Shown here in pieces: positions 34,229 to 42,598 of a stretch of 48,151 nt of DNA (positions are counted from its first letter, which is position 1; each line of letters opens with the position of its first letter). Below the pieces are notes generated by a model. That model made no database searches, was not told where the DNA came from, and saw nothing but the letters and a program-made list of their open reading frames with translations. Made by a program: the position numbers and the translations under genes. Origin of the DNA: an uncultured Pseudoxanthomonas sp. (GTDB lineage Bacteria > Pseudomonadota > Gammaproteobacteria > Xanthomonadales > Xanthomonadaceae); assembly GCA_937975725.1 (NCBI GenBank), contig CALJUL010000120.1:1-48151 (forward strand), given 5' to 3'.

Positions 34229-35092
34229 TCAGGCCGACATGTACGCGCCGCCGTTCACGTGGATCACCTGGCCGGTGACGTAGCGCGCGTCGTCGCTGGC
34301 CAGGAACACGTAGGCCGGCGCCACTTCCGAAGGCTGCCCGGGGCGCTTCATCAGCGTATCCGAGCCGAATTCGGCGACCTGCCTGCGGGTGAACGACGCC
34401 GGGATCAGCGGCGTCCAGATCGGCCCGGGCGCCACCGCGTTCACGCGGATGCCGCGCTCGGCCAGCGACCGCGCCAGCGAGAACGTCATCGCATGGATCG
34501 CGCCCTTGGTGGCGGCGTAGTCCAGCAGGGTGGCGTGGCCGCGCGCGCCGGTCACCGAGCCGGTGCTGACGATGCAGCCGCGCTGGTCGGGCAGGTGCTC
34601 CAGCGCGGCGTCGACCAGGTGGAAGAACGAGAACAGGTTGGTCTCGAACGTATGCCGCAGGCGCGCCGGGGTCAGCGCTTCGGGTTCGTCCACCGGGTAT
34701 TGCTGGGCATGGTTGTTGACCAGTACGTCCAGCGCGCCCAGCTTCTGCACGGTGCGCGCCACCGCGCGCCGGCATCGCGCCGGAGTGGACAGGTCGCCGC
34801 GCAGCAGCAGGCAGCAGCGGCCGGTGGCTTCCACCTGCCGCTGCGTCTCGCGCGCGTCGGCATCCTCTTCCAGGTAGGCCACCGCCACGTCCGCGCCCTC
34901 GTGGGCGAAATGCACCGCCACCGCACGGCCGATGCCGCTGTCGCCGCCGGTGACCAGCGCCACCTTGCCGTCCAGCCGGCCGCTGCCGCGGTAGCCGGCG
35001 CGGATGGTTTCGGGTTCCGGATGCATGCGCGCCTGGCGCCCGGGCTGATGGCGCTGGCGCTGCGGCGGGTTCACGCGCTTCTTCGCGGGCAT
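34229..35092 (-). CDS. SDR family oxidoreductase (YhdF/YghA-like)
   Basis: 287 residues. The NADP-binding fold is marked by TGGDSGIGRAVA; the catalytic Ser/Tyr/Lys by STGSVTG and DYAATKGA; NNHAQ is the structural motif. A basic N-terminal tail (MPAKKRVNPPQRQRHQPGRQ) precedes the fold, as in the stress-linked YhdF/YghA group. Substrate unknown. The gene is followed by a convergent membrane-protein gene and starts 130 bases from the divergent alpha/beta hydrolase gene. Confidence 0.88.
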   Translation of the reverse strand: MPAKKRVNPPQRQRHQPGRQARMHPEPETIRAGYRGSGRLDGKVALVTGGDSGIGRAVAVHFAHEGADVAVAYLEEDADARETQRQVEATGRCCLLLRGDLSTPARCRRAVARTVQKLGALDVLVNNHAQQYPVDEPEALTPARLRHTFETNLFSFFHLVDAALEHLPDQRGCIVSTGSVTGARGHATLLDYAATKGAIHAMTFSLARSLAERGIRVNAVAPGPIWTPLIPASFTRRQVAEFGSDTLMKRPGQPSEVAPAYVFLASDDARYVTGQVIHVNGGAYMSA

Positions 35093-35222
35093 GGCGCACT
35101 CCTCGCGGGGGTACCTGCGACCTTAGGCGGCCGCGCGTGGGCAGGGGATGAAGACAGCCGTTGCGCGCATGGAACGGATCGTGGAAGCGGCGGTGCGGCC
35201 GGCGCGGGGCCGGATGCCTACA

Positions 35223-35933
35223 ATGGCGCCCATGCCGACGCGCATCCCCCTGTTGTTCCTGCCCGGCCTGCTGTGCGACGGGCGCCTGTGGCGCGATCCG
35301 GCACAGGCGCTGGCAGACGTGGCCGACGTGCACCATGGCGACGTGAGCGCGGACGACAGCATGGCCGGCATGGCCGCGCGCGTGCTGGCCGCGGCGCCGC
35401 CGCGGTTCGCGCTGGCGGCGCTGTCGATGGGCGGCTACGTCGCGTTCGAGATCCTGCGCCGGGCGCCGCAGCGCGTGCTGCGGCTGGCGCTGCTGGACGC
35501 CAGCGCACGACTCGATCCGCCCAAGCGGCTGGCCGTGCGCAAGGCCGGGCTGGCGATGGCCGAGGCCGGCCGCTTCGCCGGCGTCACCCGCAAGCTGCTG
35601 CCGCAACTGGTGCACGCGAGCCGGGTGGACGGCGAAGTCGGCGAGGACGTGATGGCGATGGCGCAGCGCGTCGGCCGCGATGCCTTCCTGCGTCAGCAGC
35701 GTGCCATCATCGCCCGCCCCGATTCGTTGCCGTTGCTGCCCGCCATCGCCGTGCCCACGCTGGTCGGCGTGGGCGAAGACGACCGCATGACCCTGCCGGA
35801 GGAGTCGCGCCTGTTGCACGAGCGCATTCCCGGTGCGCGGCTGCACGTGTTCGCGCGCTGCGGCCACCTGCCGCCGATGGAGGCGCCGCAGGAAACCGCC
35901 GCCGTGCTGCGCGACTGGCTGCTCGCGGCGTGA
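35223..35933 (+). CDS. Alpha/beta hydrolase
   Basis: 236 residues from ATG 35223; ATG 35232 is equally possible, and neither has a clear ribosome site. Strand 3/oxyanion region LLFLPGLLCDGRLW, nucleophile elbow ALSMGGYVAF (Ser), later Asp in VGVGEDDRMT and His in CGHLPPMEAPQ complete a classic triad. The closest groups are esterases/peroxidases of the lipase-class fold with unknown substrates. No signal peptide. It is followed after 97 bases by the 6-phosphogluconate dehydrogenase gene in the same direction. Confidence 0.85.
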   Translation: MAPMPTRIPLLFLPGLLCDGRLWRDPAQALADVADVHHGDVSADDSMAGMAARVLAAAPPRFALAALSMGGYVAFEILRRAPQRVLRLALLDASARLDPPKRLAVRKAGLAMAEAGRFAGVTRKLLPQLVHASRVDGEVGEDVMAMAQRVGRDAFLRQQRAIIARPDSLPLLPAIAVPTLVGVGEDDRMTLPEESRLLHERIPGARLHVFARCGHLPPMEAPQETAAVLRDWLLAA

Positions 35934-36030
35934 GGCGCCGGCCGCACGCATGTCCGCATGCCGCCGCGGCACCGCGGCGCCGTTGCGGCCGCCGCCGATC
36001 TTTCCACTCGACGACTACACGGGAGCACAC

Positions 36031-36936
36031 ATGGAACTGGCGATGATCGGACTGGGGCGCATGGGCGCCAACATGGCCGAACGGCTGGTGCGCGGCGGCC
36101 ACGCCGTGCGCGGCTACGACCCGGGCGAGACCGCGCGCCGGCAGGCCGAGGCGCGCGGCATCGTCGCGCACGCCTCGCTCGCCAACGCCGTGGCCGCGCT
36201 GCCCGCGCCGCGCACGGTGTGGCTGATGGTGCCGGCCGGGCAGGCTGTGGACGACACCCTGGAACAGTTGCGCCCGCTGCTGTCCGCCGGCGACACGGTG
36301 ATCGACGGCGGCAATTCCCTCTACAAGGACAGCCAGCGGCGCGCGGCGCAACTGGCCGATGCCGGCATCCACTACCTGGACTGCGGCACCAGCGGCGGCG
36401 TGTGGGGTCTGGCCGAGGGCTACAGCCTGATGATCGGCGGCGATGCCGACGCGGTGGCGCGCCTGCAGCCGGTGTTCGCCGCCCTGGCACCGACGCCGGA
36501 CACCGGCTGGGGCCGCGTGGGCCCGAGCGGCGCCGGCCACTTCGCCAAGATGATCCACAACGGCATCGAGTACGGAATGATGCAGGCGTACGCCGAAGGC
36601 TTCGCCATCCTCGAGCGCAAGCAGGCGATGGACTTCGACCTGGCTGCGCTGGCGGAGATCTGGCGCCACGGCAGCGTGGTGCGCTCGTGGCTGCTGGACC
36701 TCACCGCCGACGCGCTGAAGAAGAACCCGGACATGGCCGGCATCGCGCCCTTCGTGTCCGATTCCGGCGAGGGCCGCTGGACCGTGGTCGAGGCCATCGA
36801 CCTGGACGTCTCCGCCCCGGTCATCACCCTCTCGCTACTGGAACGCCTGCGCTCGCGCGAGAGCGATTCCTACGCCGACAAGCTGCTGGCCGCGATGCGC
36901 AACGAATTCGGCGGCCATGCCATGAAGCAGCGTTGA
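36031..36936 (+). CDS. gnd: 6-phosphogluconate dehydrogenase, decarboxylating, short form
   Basis: 301 residues. It oxidises 6-phosphogluconate to ribulose 5-phosphate and CO2, making NAD(P)H in the pentose-phosphate route. NAD(P)-binding GLGRMG (7-12), substrate-binding GTSGGVWG (119-126) and the catalytic Lys173 in AGHFAKMIHNGIEYG are present. At ~300 residues it is the short bacterial form (about 470 in E. coli Gnd), of the YqeC/GndA type. GGGAGCA upstream of ATG 36031 is a fair ribosome site. Confidence 0.92.
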   Translation: MELAMIGLGRMGANMAERLVRGGHAVRGYDPGETARRQAEARGIVAHASLANAVAALPAPRTVWLMVPAGQAVDDTLEQLRPLLSAGDTVIDGGNSLYKDSQRRAAQLADAGIHYLDCGTSGGVWGLAEGYSLMIGGDADAVARLQPVFAALAPTPDTGWGRVGPSGAGHFAKMIHNGIEYGMMQAYAEGFAILERKQAMDFDLAALAEIWRHGSVVRSWLLDLTADALKKNPDMAGIAPFVSDSGEGRWTVVEAIDLDVSAPVITLSLLERLRSRESDSYADKLLAAMRNEFGGHAMKQR

Positions 36937-37368
36937 TCCGGGCAGGCGAGGCTTGCGGCGCGATCGCATGGTGGAGCATTTTTTTGAGACGCGGATCAAC
37001 GCGGATGGGCGTGGATGAAGCGTTTTCTGGCCTTGTACATTCGTATTGGGCCTTGTCTGTTGCTTCGGGGATACGGTCGCGACTTGCGTCGCTCCTACAG
37101 AGAGGTAGGCAGGCTGCCATGACCAGACTGTAGGAGCGACGTAAGTCGCGACCGCACAACCAGGCGACCTTGAAACACGGATCAAGGTGCTGACCACGGC
37201 CCAAGCCTTCCCCGATCCGCGTCCATCCGCGTTGATCCGTGTCCCCTTGCTTCAAAAAACCGCGTCCGCGGCTTGCATCGCTCCCGTGGCGGGGCATAGC
37301 GCGAAGGGATCACCTGGCGTTATCGCAGGGCCTGTTAGCGTGGTGCCTTCCGTCCGCGAGGCACGGCG
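36937..37368. repeat. Gene-free stretch holding a nested inverted repeat
   Basis: Outer arms: GACGCGGATCAACGCGGATG region (about 36979-37017) and its inverse at about 37212-37258 (CATCCGCGTTGATCCGTGTC). Inner arms: GGTCGCGACTTGCGTCGCTC (from 37075, to 37100) and the inverse GAGCGACGTAAGTCGCGACC (37134-37153). The inner pair is the same REP family as in 42625-43290. The long hairpin lies between gnd and the DJ-1/PfpI gene. Confidence 0.7.
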
Positions 37369-38046
37369 ATGAAGATCCTGATGGTGCTCACTTCCCACGA
37401 CCGGTTGGGCGATACCGGCCACAGGACCGGTTTCTGGCTGGAGGAACTGGCCGCGCCCTATTACGTGTTCAAGGACGCCGGCGTCGAGGTGGTGCTGGCT
37501 TCGCCCAAGGGTGGCCAGCCGCCGCTGGACCCGAAGAGCGATGCCCCCGACGCGCAGACCGCCGCCACCGTGCGCTTCAACGAAGACGCCGAAGCGCTGG
37601 CCGCGCTCGCCGGCACGCACCGTCTGAAGGACGTGGCGGACGGGGAATTCGATGCCGTCTTCTATCCCGGTGGGCACGGGCCGTTGTGGGACCTGGTGGA
37701 GGATGCGGATTCGATCCGCCTGATCGAGCAGGCGTTCTCCGCCGGCAAGCCGGTGGCCGCGGTCTGCCACGGCCCCGCAGTGCTGCGACACGCGCGCGGC
37801 GCGCTGGGCGAGCCGCTGGTGAAGGACAAGCGCGTCACCGGATTCTCCGACGAAGAGGAAGCCGCGGTCGGCCTGAGCGCCGTCGTCCCGTTCTCGCTGG
37901 AGGCCATGCTGAAGAAGAACGGCGCGCGCTACGAGCGCGGCGCGCCCTGGCAGTCCTACGTGGTCGCCGACGGCAAGCTGGTCACCGGCCAGAACCCCGC
38001 CTCGTCCGAAGCGGCCGCCGAGGACGTGCTGCGCCTGGTGCGCTGA
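37369..38046 (+). CDS. DJ-1/PfpI family type 1 glutamine amidotransferase-like protein
   Basis: 225 residues. The nucleophile elbow AVCHGPAVL places Cys133 on the usual sharp turn, and PGGHGPLWD (100-108) forms the oxyanion region; together these match the HchA/YDR533C branch (chaperone, glyoxalase-III or deglycase activities are claimed for members). Start ATG 37369 (MKILMVLTSHDRLGDTGH). No signal peptide. It precedes the DUF3247 gene by 63 bases, same direction. Confidence 0.9.
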   Translation: MKILMVLTSHDRLGDTGHRTGFWLEELAAPYYVFKDAGVEVVLASPKGGQPPLDPKSDAPDAQTAATVRFNEDAEALAALAGTHRLKDVADGEFDAVFYPGGHGPLWDLVEDADSIRLIEQAFSAGKPVAAVCHGPAVLRHARGALGEPLVKDKRVTGFSDEEEAAVGLSAVVPFSLEAMLKKNGARYERGAPWQSYVVADGKLVTGQNPASSEAAAEDVLRLVR

Positions 38047-38109
38047 GGCGTTGTTCACACCTGCTTACCCCTGCGGCGATAGGGTGGCGGTTGCATGCGG
38101 AGGCCACCG

Positions 38110-38397
38110 ATGACCCAGCAACCCCGCCACCTCTACACCCACCAGGACGACATCGCCCGGCTGGAAGCGCTGATCCTGCAACTGCCCGACGAAGCCTTGG
38201 TGGAACTGCGACTGGCCGACGGCGGCCGCATCACCGGCACCGTGGCCGCACGGCCCAGCGTGCAGGTGTTCCGCGACGCCGACGGCCACGAAGGCTTCAA
38301 CGCCGTCGTCCGCATCGACGACCGCGATCGCCCGCAGCTCGCGCACTACCTGTGGCTGGACCGTATCGCTTCGGTGACGGCGCTGGGGTCCGCCTGA
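38110..38397 (+). CDS. DUF3247 family protein (XC5848-like)
   Basis: 95 residues from ATG 38110 (MTQQPRHLYTHQDDIARLEA), chosen over 38095 because GGAGGCCACC lies before it. The beta-rich body (VELRLADGGRITGTVAARPS, then NAVVRIDDRD) fits the family whose Xanthomonas campestris member XC5848 has an Sm-like fold, as I recall. Function unknown; RNA binding is possible from the fold. Its TGA stop overlaps the ATG of the next gene (TGATG). Confidence 0.75.
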   Translation: MTQQPRHLYTHQDDIARLEALILQLPDEALVELRLADGGRITGTVAARPSVQVFRDADGHEGFNAVVRIDDRDRPQLAHYLWLDRIASVTALGSA

Positions 38398-38591
38398 TGC
38401 CGCACCTGCCCACGACCGACGTCGCCTGCCCCTACTGCGGCGAAACGATCACCCTGCTGGTGGACGATTCGGCCGGCGACCAGCGCTACGTCGAGGACTG
38501 CCACGTCTGCTGCAAGCCGATCGAAGTACGGGTGACCGTAGACGAGGATGGCCTGGCCACCGTGGTGACCTGGGGGCAGGACGAAGCCTGA
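38397..38591 (+). CDS. CPXCG motif cysteine-rich protein
   Basis: 64 residues from ATG 38397, overlapping the DUF3247 stop by one base, so translation is probably coupled. Two cysteine pairs (CPYCGET and DCHVCCKPIEV) make a small zinc ribbon; this fits the family named for its CPXCG motif. Function is unknown. Confidence 0.85.
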   Translation: MPHLPTTDVACPYCGETITLLVDDSAGDQRYVEDCHVCCKPIEVRVTVDEDGLATVVTWGQDEA

Positions 38592-38645
38592 GCTGGTTGA
38601 GTATGTGGCCACGCCCGGTTGGCTGAACGTCTTCGACCTCAACCC

Positions 38646-40511
38646 TCACGCCCCCACGGCACTCTCCTCCAGATCCACCCCCAGGAACCCCCCGGACTGG
38701 CGGCGCCACAGCGCGGCGTACAGGCCGTCCTGCGCCAGCAGTTCCTCGTGGCTGCCGCTCTCGACGATGCGGCCCTCGTCCATCACCACCAGCCGGTCCA
38801 GCACGGCGATGGTGGAAAGCCGGTGCGCGATGGCGATGACGGTCTTGCCTTCCATCAGCGCGTAGAGCTGCTCCTGGATGGCGGCCTCGATCTCCGAGTC
38901 CAGCGCCGAGGTCGCCTCGTCCAGCACCAGGATCGGTGCGTCCTTGAGCAACACGCGGGCGATGGCCACGCGCTGGCGCTGGCCGCCGGAGAGCTTCACG
39001 CCGCGCTCGCCCACCTGGGTGTCGTAGCCGCGGTTGCCCTTGGCGTCGGCCAGCGCCTGCACGAATTCGTCGGCGTGCGCGCGCCGCGCCGCCTGCAGCA
39101 TCTCGTCCTCGGTTGCGTCCGGGCGGCCGTAGCGGATGTTGTCGCGGATCGAGCGGTGCAGCAGCGAGGTGTCCTGGGTGACCATGCCGATGTTCCGGCG
39201 CAGCGATTCCTGGGTGACGTGCGAGACGTCCTGCCCGTCGATCAGGATGCGCCCGCCTTCCACGTCGTAGAAGCGCAGCAGCAGGTTCACCAGCGTCGAT
39301 TTGCCGGCACCGGAGCGGCCGACGATGCCGACCTTCTCGCCCGGGCGGATCGCCAGCGACAGGTCGTCGATCACCTTGGCCTGGCGGCCGTAGTGGAACT
39401 TGACGTGCTCGAAGCGGATCCCGCCGCGCTCCACCACCAGTTCCTTGGCGTCCTTCGCGTCGGCGATGGCCAGCGGCTGCGTCAGGGTGCCCATGCCGTC
39501 CTCGACCGTACCGATGTTCTCGAACAGCCCCGCCACCTCCCACAGGATCCAGTCCGACATCGAGCGGATGCGCATCACCAGCGCGATGGCCACGGCGATC
39601 GCGCCCAGCGAGATCGACGATTGCAGCCATGCCCACACCGCGACGCCGGCCACGCCGGCCAGCAGCAGCGCGTTGAGCGTGTGCAGCGCCACCGTCAACT
39701 GCGTCACCAGCCGCATCTGCCGGTGCACGGTGACCATGAACTCGTCCATCGCCCCGCGCGCGTAGTCCTGCTCGCGCAGGGTGTGGGCGAACAGTTTGAT
39801 GGTCTGGATGTTGGTGTAGCTGTCCACGATGCGCCCGGTCATCTGCGCGCGCGCGTCGGACTGCGCCATCGACACCTGCTGCAGGCGCGGCACGAAGTGG
39901 AACAGGATCGCCAGGTAGCCGCCCAGCCACAGCACCAGCGGCAGCGCCAGCCACGCGTCCGCCTGCGCCACCAGCACCACCGTGCCGACGAAGTAGACGA
40001 CGACGTAGACGAACACGTCCATCAGCTTCATCACCGTCTCGCGGATCGACAGCGCGGTCTGCATCACCTTCTGCGAGATGCGGCCGGCGAACTCGTCCTG
40101 GAAGAAGCCCACGCTCTGCCGCAGCAGGTAGCGGTGCGACAGCCAGCGCGCGATCATCGGGTAGTTGCCGAAGATGGTCTGGTGGATGATCAGCGACTGC
40201 ACCAGCACCAGCAGTGGATAGGCCACCACCACCAGCACGCCCATCCACAGCAGTTTCCGGCCGTGCACCTGCAGGAAGCCGTCGCGGCCGGTGCCGCCCA
40301 TCCAGTCGACCAGTTGGCCCATGTAGTCGAAGAAGGTGATCTCCAGCGCGGAGATCGCGCCGGTCAGCACCGACATCGCCACCAGCCACGGCAGCAGAGG
40401 CCGCGAGTAGTGCAGCAGGAACGGCAGCAGTTTCCGCGGCGGCGTGGCCGGCTCGCCCTGCGGATACGGATTGATGCGGGTCTCGAAGAATCGGAACATC
40501 GGTCGGTCCAT
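38646..40511 (-). CDS. ABC exporter, fused membrane and ATPase domains (MsbA/multidrug type)
   Basis: 621 residues. Six membrane helices (~40-330) with the long cytoplasmic loops of type IV exporters, then the ATPase: Walker A GRSGAGKST (398-406), Q-loop MVTQDTSL, signature KLSGGQRQR (506-514), Walker B ILVLDEATS (527-535) and switch His in IAHRLS. It works as a homodimer. Substrate unknown; lipid, drug or peptide are possible. ATG 40499 is an alternative start. The gene follows the FMN reductase gene on the same strand, 42 bases apart, so both may respond to SoxR. Confidence 0.9.
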   Translation of the reverse strand: MDRPMFRFFETRINPYPQGEPATPPRKLLPFLLHYSRPLLPWLVAMSVLTGAISALEITFFDYMGQLVDWMGGTGRDGFLQVHGRKLLWMGVLVVVAYPLLVLVQSLIIHQTIFGNYPMIARWLSHRYLLRQSVGFFQDEFAGRISQKVMQTALSIRETVMKLMDVFVYVVVYFVGTVVLVAQADAWLALPLVLWLGGYLAILFHFVPRLQQVSMAQSDARAQMTGRIVDSYTNIQTIKLFAHTLREQDYARGAMDEFMVTVHRQMRLVTQLTVALHTLNALLLAGVAGVAVWAWLQSSISLGAIAVAIALVMRIRSMSDWILWEVAGLFENIGTVEDGMGTLTQPLAIADAKDAKELVVERGGIRFEHVKFHYGRQAKVIDDLSLAIRPGEKVGIVGRSGAGKSTLVNLLLRFYDVEGGRILIDGQDVSHVTQESLRRNIGMVTQDTSLLHRSIRDNIRYGRPDATEDEMLQAARRAHADEFVQALADAKGNRGYDTQVGERGVKLSGGQRQRVAIARVLLKDAPILVLDEATSALDSEIEAAIQEQLYALMEGKTVIAIAHRLSTIAVLDRLVVMDEGRIVESGSHEELLAQDGLYAALWRRQSGGFLGVDLEESAVGA

Positions 40512-40553
40512 CGTCGCGCGGCCTGCGCCGCGCCGTGTGCAAGGGCGCCGGCG

Positions 40554-41126
40554 TCAGCCGGCGGGGTAGGGCCAGGCGGCGCGCGCCTGCCGCAGCGCGT
40601 GCCCGAGCCAGGCCAGTTGGTCCAGCATGCGCCGCGCGGCCCGCGCACCGGCTTCGGCGTCGCGCGACAGCCCGCCGCCATCGAAACGTTCCCACGCCCG
40701 GGGAAAGTACACCGCATCGCGCACCGGCACCGCGTGCAGCCCGGAGAACACCTGCCGCAACTGCTCCACCGCGCGGATGCCGCCGCTGTGGCCTCCGTAG
40801 GCGACGAACGCGACCGGCTTGGCCTGCCAGTGGGCCTGGACCGAATCGATCACGGATTTCAGCGCCGCAGGGTAGCCGTGATTGTACTCCGGCACCACCA
40901 GCACGAAGGCATCGGCGCGCCAGACGCGCTGCCGCAGGTTCACCAGATCGGCGCTCGGCGCGCCGCCGTGGCGGTGCGGCAGGTCGAGCACGGCCGGATC
41001 GATGGCATCGACGGCGTAGTCGCGCCGCAGGTCGAGCTGCGCGCGCAGCCAGCCGGCCACGGTGTCGCAGAAGCGGCCCTCGCGCGTGCTGCCGTACAGC
41101 AGCGCCAGGTTCAGGGGATCGGTCAT
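40554..41126 (-). CDS. NADPH-dependent FMN reductase
   Basis: 190 residues in the flavodoxin-like FMN_red family: the phosphate loop LLYGSTREGRFCDTVA, PEYNHGYPAALKSVID and AYGGHSGGIRAVEQLR line the FMN and NAD(P)H sites. Members reduce quinones, azo dyes or chromate at the expense of NAD(P)H. It is divergent from soxR, 68 bases apart, with a SoxR box between. A TTGACC -35 element on its strand overlaps that box, so it is the likely SoxR target. Confidence 0.88.
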   Translation of the reverse strand: MTDPLNLALLYGSTREGRFCDTVAGWLRAQLDLRRDYAVDAIDPAVLDLPHRHGGAPSADLVNLRQRVWRADAFVLVVPEYNHGYPAALKSVIDSVQAHWQAKPVAFVAYGGHSGGIRAVEQLRQVFSGLHAVPVRDAVYFPRAWERFDGGGLSRDAEAGARAARRMLDQLAWLGHALRQARAAWPYPAG

Positions 41127-41166
41127 CGCGGATGGGGTTGCGTGGAAGCGGAGCGGCGGGGTAGAA

Positions 41167-41184
41167 CCTCAAGCAATCTTGAGG
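41167..41184. promoter_or_regulatory. SoxR operator between the FMN reductase gene and soxR
   Basis: The 18-bp palindrome CCTCAAGCAATCTTGAGG has the arms of the known SoxR site CCTCAAGTTAACTTGAGG. On the minus strand TTGACC overlaps its left end exactly where soxS has its -35 element. A weak -10 follows at about 19-bp spacing, the long spacer SoxR corrects when its [2Fe-2S] cluster is oxidised. Confidence 0.88.
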
Positions 41185-41194
41185 TCAACCCGCC

Positions 41195-41686
41195 ATGCCC
41201 GGAAAACAGCATTCCCCGGTCGAGACCGAGCTCAGCGTCGGCCAGGTCGCCGCACGCGCGGGCGTGGCCGTGTCCACGCTGCACTTCTACGAGGCCCAGG
41301 GCCTGATCCACGGCTGGCGCAACGCCGGCAACCAGCGGCGCTATCCGCGCGAAGTACTGCGGCGCGTGGCCGTGATCAAGGTGGCCCAGCGCACCGGCAT
41401 CCCACTGGCGGAGATCCGCGCCGCGCTGTCGTCGCTGCCGGAGAACCGCACGCCCACCGCCGCCGACTGGAAGAAGCTGTCCGCACGCTGGCGCGCCTCG
41501 CTCGACGCGCGCATCGCCAGCCTCGTCCGCCTGCGCGACCAGCTCGACGGCTGCATCGGCTGCGGCTGCCTGTCGCTGAAGGCGTGCCCGCTGCGCAATC
41601 CGCACGACGAACTGGCGGAGGAAGGGCCGGGCGCGCGCTTGCTGGAGCCGGGTCGCGGGGCTCCCGCGGCTTCCCGCTGCGGATAG
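41195..41686 (+). CDS. soxR: Redox-sensitive MerR-type regulator SoxR
   Basis: 163 residues. N-terminal MerR winged helix (ELSVGQVAARAGVAVSTLHF), dimerisation helix, and the [2Fe-2S] ligands CIGCGCLSLKAC at 120-131, spaced as in E. coli SoxR. It senses redox-cycling compounds or loss of electron supply through its cluster. It has no soxS neighbour, as is usual outside the enteric bacteria, where SoxR acts directly on target genes. The divergent FMN reductase gene with its operator is the obvious target. Confidence 0.95.
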   Translation: MPGKQHSPVETELSVGQVAARAGVAVSTLHFYEAQGLIHGWRNAGNQRRYPREVLRRVAVIKVAQRTGIPLAEIRAALSSLPENRTPTAADWKKLSARWRASLDARIASLVRLRDQLDGCIGCGCLSLKACPLRNPHDELAEEGPGARLLEPGRGAPAASRCG

Positions 41687-41730
41687 AATCGGCCGGACCG
41701 GCGTGGAGCCGGCGACAAGGAGAGGAAAGC

Positions 41731-41961
41731 ATGGGTGGCATAAGCCTCTGGCACTGGATCATCCTGTTCCTGTTCTTCGTCCTGCCCGTGCTGGTCGTCG
41801 GCGGATTGGTCTGGTTCCTGATCCGCCGTTCGCGCACCGCGGCCGCGCCTGCCCGCACCATCGAAACGCGCCTGCAGCACCTGGACCGCTTGCGCGCGGA
41901 CGGCGCCATCACCGACAGCGAATTCCAGCAGCAGCGTGCGGCGATCCTGCGTGACGTCTGA
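41731..41961 (+). CDS. Small membrane protein with SHOCT domain
   Basis: 76 residues. One membrane helix (IILFLFFVLPVLVVGGLVWF), a short spacer, and the SHOCT motif (RLQHLDRLRADGAITDSEFQ then QQRAAILRDV) at the C-terminus, which often sits in oligomeric membrane complexes. AAGGAGAGGAAAGC before ATG 41731 is a good ribosome site. Its last 11 bases overlap the next gene. Confidence 0.85.
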   Translation: MGGISLWHWIILFLFFVLPVLVVGGLVWFLIRRSRTAAAPARTIETRLQHLDRLRADGAITDSEFQQQRAAILRDV

Positions 41962-42598
41962 GCAGAGCGGGGAAGGCCGCAGCGCGCGCGACCTGGCCCT
42001 CTTCGATTTCGACGGCACGCTGACCTTGCGCGAGACCTTTCCGGATTTCATGCGCTACGCGGTGGCTCGGTGGCGGCTGGTCGTCGGCGGCGCGCTGCTG
42101 GCGCCGGTGGTGTTCGGCTACCGACGCGGCTGGGTGGCGGGCAATCCCACCCGTGCCAGCATCGTGCAGATGGGCTTGCGCGGCGTGGATGCCGCGTGCC
42201 TGCGCGCGCAGGGCGAGGCGTTCGCGCGCGACGTGCTGCCGGGCGTGCTGCGGCCGGCGGCGATGGCGCGGCTGGCCTGGCACCGCGAGCGTGGCGACCG
42301 CATCGTGGTCGTCTCCGGCGGGCTGGACGTGTACCTGGCGCCGTGGTGCGCCGCGCAGGGCGTCGAACTGCTGTGCTCGGTGCTGGCCGAGCGCAACGGG
42401 CGCATCAGCGGCTACGCCGGCCCGCAATGCGTGGGCGAAGAGAAGGTGCGCCGCGTGCGCGCGCTGTGCGACCCGGCGGCCTACGCCGCCGTCCACGCCT
42501 ACGGCGACACCCATGAAGACCACGCCCTCCTGGCCATCGCCCAGCACCGCACCTATCGTGGTCGCCTCTTGTCCCCCGACGCCCCGCTGCCGCTGTAG
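41951..42598 (+). CDS. HAD-IB family hydrolase (phosphoserine phosphatase-like)
   Basis: 215 residues from GTG 41951 (MTSEQSGEGRSARDLALFDF); an upstream in-frame ATG-like start at 41936 cannot be excluded. The nucleophile motif FDFDGTLT, motif II VVVSGG, the Lys of EEKVRR and motif III AYGDTHED place it in subfamily IB with SerB-like phosphatases, often membrane-lipid or phosphoserine hydrolases. A hydrophobic cap segment (RLVVGGALLAPVVFGYR) lies between. It overlaps the SHOCT gene, so the two are probably translated together. Confidence 0.8.
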   Translation: MTSEQSGEGRSARDLALFDFDGTLTLRETFPDFMRYAVARWRLVVGGALLAPVVFGYRRGWVAGNPTRASIVQMGLRGVDAACLRAQGEAFARDVLPGVLRPAAMARLAWHRERGDRIVVVSGGLDVYLAPWCAAQGVELLCSVLAERNGRISGYAGPQCVGEEKVRRVRALCDPAAYAAVHAYGDTHEDHALLAIAQHRTYRGRLLSPDAPLPL

